From positions 2,046,001 through 2,110,000 of the forward strand of contig NZ_JACCCO010000001.1 of NCBI RefSeq assembly GCF_013409935.1: DNA of 64,000 nt, read 5' to 3'. The notes beneath the pieces are model-generated. The model was not told where the DNA came from, searched no databases, and saw only the letters and a program-made list of their open reading frames with translations. The DNA is from Streptosporangium sandarakinum (GTDB taxonomy: Bacteria > Actinomycetota > Actinomycetes > Streptosporangiales > Streptosporangiaceae). How positions within the stretch are numbered: position 1 is the first letter of the stretch; every line of letters starts with the position of its first letter. The translations under genes and the position numbers were made by a program. Below, piece by piece: positions 17,628 to 25,200 of the stretch.

Positions 17628-18725
17628 TCAAAGGCCGGTCTCCAGATCGACCCTCTCCTTCAGGTCATCGCCGTAGCCGGCGGGCCAGATGCCGTCGTGC
17701 TGGAGCCGCCCCGCGACGATGCCGGGTGACACTCCGATCTCATGGGCGAACGCGCGGGCGGAATCCGGAGATGTGATCGTGCGCAACCGTGAGGAGTGCT
17801 CTTCGGGAATCAGCAGGTCACACGCGAACCGATCGGCCTCCCCTTCCCTCGGGTCGTCGGCGGATCCACCATCGTCGATCCACGTGTCGCCCTTCCCGTG
17901 CAGCAGGATGTGGCCGATCTCGTGGAAGAAGGTGAACCAAAGGTGATCGTCTGTTCTGCGGCGAAGACTCAACAGGAGTGTGACCTTGTCACCGGACACC
18001 CATCTTGTCGCTCCGCTGACGCGCGCGCCGTCGAACTCCCTGACGAAAACCATCGCGACCCCGTACCGCGCGCAGACGTCCCGCATCATCGACGCGGCGA
18101 GTTCGGGGGGCTGAGAGGTCAGCCGCCGCAGACGAGGCAGCGCACGCCGAAGACCCGGACCGTCGAACGGCCCGCACTCGATGTCGCGTGCCGCGAGCTC
18201 TCCCAGCCGAAGCCAGGCGGCGACCGCACCGGGGCGGGTCACGGACGGCTCCGCCCTGCGGAAGGCGGCGGCCGGTCGCTCGTACAGTTCACGCCATGTC
18301 GCCAGATGCGCGACCCCGAAGAAGGCGAGAAGCTGCTGCACCCGGGAGATGTCATCCGTCGGCTCCTCGGGGAGGATCCCCCGGACCACCAGTTCGCGAA
18401 CCGGTATCTCATCCAGCCACGGAACCGCTTCCAGCAGCTCCTTTTCCAGCCTGAGCCGTTGCAGGGCGGACCGGTAGTCCGCTTCCAGGCGGTTCCAGAG
18501 CCTGGCGGGCATACCGGTCACGAGTTCCAGCCGCTGCGCGATCTCGTGACTCAGCGGTACCAATCCCTGGACCAGCCTGTTGAGATGCTTCGCGCTGAGT
18601 CCCAGCCTGGTCGCCAGCTCACGCTGGGTCATGCCGAGTTCGTCGAGGTACTCGCGGATCGTCTCCCCCGGCGGCACGGCGTAGTCGGGGGCGCCAGAAG
18701 GATGGAACTCGGTCGCCGGCATCAT
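17628..18725 (-). CDS. HigA-type antitoxin: XRE helix-turn-helix fused to ImmA/IrrE metallopeptidase
   Basis: A 365-residue protein. The N-terminal HigA-like XRE domain (GETIREYLDELGMTQRELAT and LSAKHLNRLVQG, residues ~20-75) precedes a helical linker and a C-terminal ImmA/IrrE (M78-type) domain with the zinc-protease motif FFHEIGHILLHGK and a downstream EGEADRFACDLLIPE carrying the third ligand region. It lies 28 bp downstream of the HigB-like toxin in the same operon, the normal HigBA order. The fused protease-like domain is larger than a plain ~100-residue HigA and suggests regulated self-cleavage or a stress input. The start could be 18725 or 18722 (tandem ATG). Confidence 0.88.
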   Translation of the reverse strand: MMPATEFHPSGAPDYAVPPGETIREYLDELGMTQRELATRLGLSAKHLNRLVQGLVPLSHEIAQRLELVTGMPARLWNRLEADYRSALQRLRLEKELLEAVPWLDEIPVRELVVRGILPEEPTDDISRVQQLLAFFGVAHLATWRELYERPAAAFRRAEPSVTRPGAVAAWLRLGELAARDIECGPFDGPGLRRALPRLRRLTSQPPELAASMMRDVCARYGVAMVFVREFDGARVSGATRWVSGDKVTLLLSLRRRTDDHLWFTFFHEIGHILLHGKGDTWIDDGGSADDPREGEADRFACDLLIPEEHSSRLRTITSPDSARAFAHEIGVSPGIVAGRLQHDGIWPAGYGDDLKERVDLETGL

Positions 18726-18753
18726 CTTCCACGCTCCTTTCTCGCTTGGCGGT

Positions 18754-19077
18754 TCATCCGTGGTAGTCGACGATCTCTATGACCAGCGCGGCTTCTTCCT
18801 CCGCCAGCCCCTGGTCGGCCTTCTCCTTGGGCGTCATGAGCCGGAACACGAGACGCCAGCCCCGGTGAAGGTCCATCGCGTGGCAGCCCGAGTAGTTCCC
18901 GCGCAGGGGGTGGCAGCGCCCCGGCATGCAGAAGAGGTCGTCAAGGGTGTTCGCGACACGGAGGGCCTGCAGCCGCTGCCCGAGCTTCCGGGCCCCCTCG
19001 GCACCATAGGCCGCGCGCATCTCCCGGTCCGACTGGCAGACGAGCTGGAGACGACGGTCCGCATAGAACACCTCCAA
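18754..19077 (-). CDS. HigB/RelE-type toxin
   Basis: A 107-residue RelE/ParE-superfamily protein: EVFYADRRLQLVCQSDREMR, ARKLGQRLQALRVANTLDDL, then GRCHPLRGNYSGCHAMDLHR, GWRLVFRL and the closing ALVIEIVDYHG. These match HigB-like ribosome-dependent mRNA interferases. Translation appears to start at TTG 19077, seven to eight bases after AGAGGAGG; no in-frame ATG lies nearby. It is the first gene of the toxin-antitoxin operon with the HigA-ImmA gene, behind a near-perfect palindrome. Confidence 0.85.
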   Translation of the reverse strand: MEVFYADRRLQLVCQSDREMRAAYGAEGARKLGQRLQALRVANTLDDLFCMPGRCHPLRGNYSGCHAMDLHRGWRLVFRLMTPKEKADQGLAEEEAALVIEIVDYHG

Positions 19078-19098
19078 CTCGCCGGCCTCCTCTGAGTA

Positions 19099-19115
19099 TT
19101 AACCAGATTGGTAAA
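19099..19115. promoter_or_regulatory. Candidate operator/promoter of the HigBA operon
   Basis: TTAACCA-GAT-TGGTAAA: two 7-bp arms with one mismatch, 21 bp upstream of the toxin start and strikingly AT-rich for this genome. Toxin-antitoxin operons are typically autoregulated at such palindromes by the antitoxin. Confidence 0.55.
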
Positions 19116-19209
19116 CGAGGAACTCCCCTTGCGGACAAGATAACGTCACCGGACGTGCTCGGCGACCCGTTCGCCCAGGGCGGAGAGTTCCCGGCCCGTC
19201 CTGAGATTC

Positions 19210-19854
19210 ATGGAACAGGCACACCTCACCGGCTGGACAGCCGACCGGCCCGCGACCGGCTCAGGAGCGCCCGTATGTGACGTACCGTGCCGCGGGGGAA
19301 GGCTGCAGGAAAGGGCGGATCTCGGGCCGCGGTGCCGGCTGCCGTCCTCGGACCGGGGAGGCATCACGGACCTGGAGGTCGCCGTCCTCGTCGGGCTGCA
19401 GGCGTCGGGCAAGTCCACCTTCTACCGCCGCTGCCTGGCGGCGACGCACGTCCATGTGAGCAAGGACGCCTTCCCCACCGCCCGCCACCGGCAGCGCCGC
19501 CAGCTCCGGCTGATCGTCGAGGCGCTGGAGGAGGGGCGGCACGTGGCGGTGGACAACACCAATCCCTCCGCCGAGGAGTGGAGTCCGCTCATCGTGACGG
19601 CCAGGGAGTACGGCGCCAACCCGGTGGCCTACTGGTTCCCTCCCGACCTCGCCGCGTCCCTGGACCGCAACGCCGTACGGCTCGGCCGCGCGCGGGTACC
19701 CGAGGTCGGCGTCCACGCCACCTTCAAACGGCTCCGCCGCCCCCGCCTGTCGTACGGGTTCGACGTGGTCCACATCGTGACCTTCGACGGCCACGGCGGC
19801 TTCACCGTGCGAACCCTGGAAGATCCGCCTGATCCTCCCCTGCGCCTGCGATGA
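19210..19854 (+). CDS. P-loop (AAA/PNK-like) kinase
   Basis: A small ATP-binding protein of the polynucleotide-kinase-like P-loop group. The Walker A is VGLQASGKSTFYRRCL, followed by HVHVSKDAFPTARHRQRRQL, the Walker-B-like HVAVDNTNPSAEEW, and ATFKRLRRPRLSYGFDVVHI. In relatives the protein begins a few residues before the Walker A, so the first ~52 residues here are probably not translated. However, ATG 19210 is the only canonical in-frame start; a start near ITDLEV at ~19363-19374 would need ATC or CTG behind GGGGAGG. The substrate (nucleic acid end or small molecule) is unknown. Confidence 0.8.
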   Translation: MEQAHLTGWTADRPATGSGAPVCDVPCRGGRLQERADLGPRCRLPSSDRGGITDLEVAVLVGLQASGKSTFYRRCLAATHVHVSKDAFPTARHRQRRQLRLIVEALEEGRHVAVDNTNPSAEEWSPLIVTAREYGANPVAYWFPPDLAASLDRNAVRLGRARVPEVGVHATFKRLRRPRLSYGFDVVHIVTFDGHGGFTVRTLEDPPDPPLRLR

Positions 19855-20048
19855 TCCGAGGTGGTACTCACGAGGTCGGATCGGCGCTCCCGCGGCTCCG
19901 CCACCGTGAAGTGCCCGTTCATCGTGCTCTTCCTGTCACGCGGGACAGGATGGCCGGTCGCGGGAGGTGCTCTCGGAGCCGAACCGCGTTCTGTGGATGA
20001 CTTCCGTCACCGCCCGCAAAAGTGCCGATGCCCTTACGCCGGCGTGTG

Positions 20049-20081
20049 GGGGCCACGGCTCACGACGGTCGGCGTGGCCCC
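20049..20081. terminator. Hairpin after the GH114 gene
   Basis: GGGGCCACG (20049-20057) pairs perfectly with CGTGGCCCC (20073-20081), eight bases past the GH114 stop on the minus strand and in front of the convergent P-loop kinase. The remainder of 19858-20088 is non-coding. Confidence 0.65.
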
Positions 20082-20088
20082 GCCGAGA

Positions 20089-20886
20089 TCAGGCGGGGCA
20101 GGTCCCGCGCTTGGCGGTGAGGTCGAGGGTCTTCTTGATGGAGCTCAGACCGAGCCGCTTGGACTCCGGGCAGAACTTGCCGAGCGCCACGGAGTACTCG
20201 GCGTGGAAGACCGGCTTGCCCGCCTTGATGAACGGGGTCAGCGCGGAGCACTCGCGATACTCGGCGCACTGCTCGTTCACCGCGAAGTCGAAGTCTCCGA
20301 CCAACTGCGGGATCTGGTCGAGATCGTTCTTCAGCCCGATCGCGAGGCCGCGCTCGTGCGCGACCTCGGCGAGCATCCGGTTGAAGGCGAGCTGGTGCTT
20401 GGCGGTGACCGGGAAACCGGAGTCCTGCTGGTAGGCGTCCACCAGGTCGGCCTCGACGCCGTCGAAACCCTTGGCCTTGCACTGGTCGAGCCGGGCCGAC
20501 CAGATGCGCTTGACGACGTCGACCTGCCGGATGTCGACCCACCGCTCCTGCGGCCAGCCGTCGACCGGCTTTCCGAGGACCGACTTCGGGAAGTTCTTGA
20601 AGTCGGGACGCCCCTGCTCGGCCGCCCCGATGTCGATGTAACAGACGACCTTGCGTCCCATGCCGTGCAGGGCGGTCACCGTCGAGGCAGGTGTGTCGAA
20701 CATGTCGACGTCGTACACGTCGGCCTTCACCGAGGTGTCGATCTTTCCGGAGAGCTGCCACTGCCAGGTCAGCCCGGCCTTGGGTTGCCATCGATCGCCG
20801 GGGGCGGCGTGCGCCGGGGCCTGGAGGGCGGCGACGCCGACCGCGGCCAGGGCCAGGGCCAGGATTCGAGGGGTCTTGATGATCAT
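20089..20886 (-). CDS. Secreted GH114-type endo-alpha-1,4-polygalactosaminidase
   Basis: A 265-residue secreted glycosidase-fold protein. It has a signal peptide (MIIKTPRILALALAAVGVAA, cleaved near AHA). The TIM-barrel family landmarks are KVVCYIDIGAAEQGR, KGFDGVEADLVDAY, AHERGLAIGLKNDL and FDFAVNEQCAEY. GH114 enzymes hydrolyse polygalactosamine exopolysaccharide. The start is ATG 20886. Monocistronic, with its own terminator. Confidence 0.85.
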   Translation of the reverse strand: MIIKTPRILALALAAVGVAALQAPAHAAPGDRWQPKAGLTWQWQLSGKIDTSVKADVYDVDMFDTPASTVTALHGMGRKVVCYIDIGAAEQGRPDFKNFPKSVLGKPVDGWPQERWVDIRQVDVVKRIWSARLDQCKAKGFDGVEADLVDAYQQDSGFPVTAKHQLAFNRMLAEVAHERGLAIGLKNDLDQIPQLVGDFDFAVNEQCAEYRECSALTPFIKAGKPVFHAEYSVALGKFCPESKRLGLSSIKKTLDLTAKRGTCPA

Positions 20887-20988
20887 GAAACGGGACTATA
20901 GCCGGGCGGCGATGGCGAATCCCCCGGAACCGAGAGGTTCGCCGTCACCCCGCCGGCCGTCCACCCGTCGACCGTCGCGAATCAGGGG

Positions 20989-22041
20989 TCACTGAGCGGC
21001 GGCACGGTCCGCGAGCGGGCGACGGCGCCGCGCGGCGTCGGTCAGCGCGACCGGGCGCCAGGCGCCGTCCGGCTGGTAGACGTCGGTCCCCGGCGGGACG
21101 ATCTCGTCGATCCGGTCGAGGGTCGCGTCGTCGAGCGTGAGCGTGGCGCCCTTCAGTGACGCCTCCAACTGCTCCATCGTCCGCGGCCCGAGGATCACCG
21201 AGGTGACGCCGGGATGTGCCGCGGCGAATGCCACGGCCAGCTCCGGCAGTGAGCAGCCGATGTCGTCGGCGACCTCGATGAGCCGTTCCACGACGGCCAG
21301 CTTGGCGGCGTTCACCGGAAGCGAGGGGTCGAAGCGTGCCGGCATCAGCGCCGCACGGCCGGTGGTGAGGTCGATGGGCCGGCCCGCGCGGTACCTTCCG
21401 GTCAGGAACCCCGAGGCCAGCGGACTCCACGTCAGCACGCCCATCCCCAGCCGCCGGCAGACCGGCAGCACGGAGGTCTCCACGCCCCGGGCCAGCAGCG
21501 AGTACGGCGGCTGCTCGGTCCTGAAGCGCAGCAGGCCCCGGCGCTCGGCCACGTGGTACGCCTCGACGATCTCGTCGGCCGGGAACGTGGAGCAGCCGAA
21601 GGCGCGGATCTTCCCCTGATGGACGAGGTCGCTCAGCGCGGAGAGCGTCTCCTCGACGTCGGTCGCGTGGTCGGGGCGGTGGATCTGGTAGAGATCGATC
21701 CAGTCGGTCCCCAGACGCCTGAGGCTGTCCTCGACCGCCCTGATGATCCACCGCCGGGAGTTGCCGCCCCGGTTGGGGCCCTCACCCATCGGGAAGTGCA
21801 CCTTGGTGGCGAGCACGACGTCGTCACGACGGCCGCGCAGCGCCTTCCCGACGATCTCCTCCGACTCCCCCGCCGAGTACATGTCCGCGGTGTCGACGAA
21901 GTTGATCCCCCGGTCGAGGGCCGCGTGGACGATGCGGACGCACTCGTCGTGATCGGGATTGCCGACGGCGCCGAACATCATGGCGCCGAGACAGTGGACG
22001 CTCACCTCGATGCCGGTGCCGCCGAGGACTCGGTAACGCAT
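20989..22041 (-). CDS. Aldo/keto reductase
   Basis: A 350-residue NADPH-dependent oxidoreductase with a (beta/alpha)8 fold. The catalytic tetrad is complete: Asp50 and Tyr55 (NFVDTADMYSAGESEE), Lys80 (LATKVHFP) and His121 (YQIHRPD). The C-terminal cofactor region reads SVILGPRTMEQLEASL. The start is ATG 22041 (MRYRVLGGTGIEVS), the normal family N-terminus, with GGGAG upstream; the longer frame from 22116 is an artefact. The substrate is not predictable. Confidence 0.93.
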   Translation of the reverse strand: MRYRVLGGTGIEVSVHCLGAMMFGAVGNPDHDECVRIVHAALDRGINFVDTADMYSAGESEEIVGKALRGRRDDVVLATKVHFPMGEGPNRGGNSRRWIIRAVEDSLRRLGTDWIDLYQIHRPDHATDVEETLSALSDLVHQGKIRAFGCSTFPADEIVEAYHVAERRGLLRFRTEQPPYSLLARGVETSVLPVCRRLGMGVLTWSPLASGFLTGRYRAGRPIDLTTGRAALMPARFDPSLPVNAAKLAVVERLIEVADDIGCSLPELAVAFAAAHPGVTSVILGPRTMEQLEASLKGATLTLDDATLDRIDEIVPPGTDVYQPDGAWRPVALTDAARRRRPLADRAAAQ

Positions 22042-22172
22042 GCCCGGACTCCCTGGGGATCGCAGACGGAATGATCGCAAGTCGGACCCTAGGTCCTGGA
22101 GCGCGCTCCACGGCAAGCCCCTCCCGCACGCGTGCCCGAGGTTCCGGCCCTCCGTTCGCCCTCCGCACGCCG

Positions 22173-22210
22173 CCTGTGGCGCCCGCAGGCGGGGCTGCGG
22201 GCGCCACAGG
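22173..22210 (-). terminator. Hairpin terminator after the giant phosphoesterase gene
   Basis: A perfect 16-bp stem: arm 22173-22188 (CCTGTGGCGCCCGCAG), loop GCGGGG, complement 22195-22210. It starts 53 bp beyond the stop of the 1,840-residue gene and precedes the aldo/keto reductase. Confidence 0.78.
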
Positions 22211-22262
22211 TTCGGGAGTCACCGCGAAGGCCGTGGCCTCGGCGGTTTCGGCGGCCGGTGCG

Positions 22263-25200
22263 TCACGGGCTGACGGTCACCCGGACCGCCGGAGCCGTGC
22301 CGACCCGGACGTCCAGGATGATCGGCTTGCCGGCGCGGAGTGCGGCGCGGGCGTCGCCGCGGAGGTCGAGCTTCAGGTCCCGGGTCATACCGGGCTGGAG
22401 CGTGACCTTTTCGGTGTCGAGCGGGTCGCCGTCGTAGGTGACGGTGACCTGTTCCCGGCACTTCTCCTCTCCGGCGCAGACCAGGGTGATCACCGCCTGG
22501 GCGGGGGCGTTCCCCTGTGTCTTGACCGTGGCGGTGACGCTGTCGTCGAGCACTCTCATCCCCGGAGTCCCCGGAGTCCCCGGAGTCCCCGGGACGAGCG
22601 GGGCGACGTGGCGTTCCGTGTCTCCGGAGGTGTTGAGCGCGAGCGTCGTCCCGTCCGGCCGGCTCAGGAGGACGGTGAGCGCGGCGCCGCCCTGGTCGTC
22701 GAGGCGGACCTCGCCGAGGTGGGCGATGTCGTCCTCGGCCGGAGCCGACGCAGAGGCGCCGGCCTTCAGCAGGAGGAACGACAGCTGCTCGCCCGCCCCG
22801 GCGGTTCCGGCGGACACCGTCACGGTGACGGTGCCGTCGCCGTTCACGACCGCCTCGTGGCGGATGCCAGCGGACTCGGACGCCTCGGCGGCCGGCGGGT
22901 TCGCGGCGGCGCGGACCGCCCCTGCCTCGACAGGGGCCTCACCCGCGGCGGCGGGCCGTACCGCTGCCGCCTGGGTGGCGGGCGCCGCGCTCGCCTCGGC
23001 GGCGGGTGCCGCCGGGCCGCGCAGAACGGGCCGGCCGAGGCCGGCGTCCCACTGCCATACGGACTCGAAGTCGAAGCCGAGTCTGTCGGCCCAGAAGGCC
23101 TGGTCGCCGACCTCGTCCCGGGTCGCGGTGGCGCCGTTGAGCGTGGCCGGGCCGGTCGCGGTCTCGGTCTGCGACCGCGCCACCACGGTCTCGGCCGCCC
23201 AGTTGCCGCTGAGCGTGGCGACGTTGTTCGCCAGCACCCGGCCCAGGAAGCGGTGCGCCCAGGAGGGCGCGGTGACCGCCGGGTTGAGCGCGATCGAACC
23301 GCGGATGGTGGTGCCGGTGTAGCCGTAGCCGGCCACGCCGCCGTCGTTGCGGGTGTCCGCGGTGACGGTGCCCGTGGCGAAGACCCGCTCCGTGGTGGAA
23401 CCGGCCAGGGCCACGCCGATCACTCCGCCCGCCTCGGTGGTGAGCGCGCGCACGTTCGCCGTGGAGTAGGAGTCCCGCACGATGCCCTGCGAGTCGCCGA
23501 CGAGGCCGCCCACGCGCGAGCCCGCGGTCACGGACCCGGAGACCCACACGCGTTCGACGGTGCCGGTGCTGCTGCCGGCCAGAATGCCGACGCGCGCGGT
23601 GGTGGTGTTCACTCTGGCGTCGAGGACCGCGAGGTCGTGGACGTGCCCGGAGATCTGGGTGAACAGCCCGCCGGTGGTGGACGTCAGGCCCGTGATGGTG
23701 TGGCCGGCGCCGTCCAGTTCGCCGGTGAACGGCCCCGGCAGGCTGGTGAACGGCGTGCCGGTCAGGTCGAGGTCGGCGGCGAGCACGTAGTCGTAGGACG
23801 GGTGCCTGCCCATCAGGGTCAGGTCCTCGACGCTGTCGACGACGTGGAAGCCGCGCCCGTCGGCCGGCAGCCCGGGCCCCGGGGCCGGTTCGAGCGTCTC
23901 GGGCGCCATCCGCAGCGTCGGGCGCCTGGCGACGCCGTCCCACTGCCAGACGGTCTCGAAGTCCCAGCCGCGCTCCTCGTAGAAGGTCTGCCTCTGGATC
24001 TCCGAGGTGGCGACCACGTTGCCCTTCTGGTTGTCGGCCGCGGGCGGGTCGGTCAGCGACTGCCCGCTGATCGGCACGGACCGGCTGACGTGGTTGTCTT
24101 CTAGCGTGGCGGTCTGCCCCGTGTAGACGCGGCCGACGATGGCGTGCGCGTGGCTCGACGCGGAGATGTTCGCGTTCAGCGCGACCGTGTGGCTCACCCG
24201 GGTGTCGGTGTAGCCGTAGGCGGCCACGCCGCCCGCGGACGCGCCGCCCGCGGAGACCGCGCCGGTGGCCAGGACGTTCTCGGTGACCGACCCACCGACG
24301 GAGACGCCGACGGCACCGCCGGCGTACTGGGTCGCGGCGCGCACGTTCACCGTGGAGACGCTGTCGCGGACGGTGCCGAAGTGGTGACCGGTGATGCCGC
24401 CGGCATAGCTGTTCGCGGTCAGCGACCCGTCGGCGCGGACCCGCTGGATCGTGCCGTGGTTCTGGTCGGCGACCAGTCCGGCGGTCGAACGGTCGGTGGT
24501 GGCATCACCCCGGACCACCAGGTCCTCGATCGTGCCGCGGTTGTCGGCGAACAGGCCCGGCCCCTGGTCGGGCAGGGCGGCCAGTCCGGAGACCGTATGC
24601 CCGTCGCCGTCGAAGACGCCCGTGAAGGCGGTGGTGCGGCCGATCTGGGCACGGGCGAGCCCGGTCAGGTTCAGGTCCGCGGTCAGCCGGTAGTGACCGG
24701 CCGGGTCGTTGTCGACCTTGGACAGGTCGTCCGGGGAGTCGATCAGGTACGGGGACTTCTCGGTGCCCTCGCCGGCCAGGCCCTCGCGCAGGGTCACGGC
24801 GGGCCGCAGCGGCTTCCCGGACGCCAGGGAGTCCCAGGTGAACAGCTTGACGGTCGAGCTCGGCGCCACCGGCAGCGGAGTGCCGAAGCGGACGTACTGC
24901 TCACGGCCGAGGTGGTCGAGTGCGACGTCGAGGGTGCGCACGTCGATCATCCGCTGCTGCGAGCTGTCGTACGCCGCGGCCATGACGGTGACCTTGTCCA
25001 GGCTGCCCGGGGAGGACAGGAGCCCCACACCTTTCAGCTCACGGTTCTCGATCCCGGCCGAGGAGACCTTCCAGGAGCCGTGCGGCTTGGCGACGGTCAC
25101 CTCGTCGACCAGGCGCCCGTCGATCGTGTACGTCGACAGCCGCAGTCCGGCGTCGGTCACCTTCAGGACGCCGCCCATCTGGACGTTCTCGTCGAAGACC

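Noticed and set aside
19146-19418. 90-residue minus-strand frame over the start of the P-loop kinase
   Set aside because: No ribosome site or domain; it overlaps the region where the true kinase start is uncertain.
22560-22593. Short tandem repeat as a possible CRISPR or VNTR regulatory array
   Set aside because: Units are 9 bp with no spacers and code in frame for Gly-Thr-Pro; it is a coding microsatellite. No CRISPR array was seen anywhere in the window.
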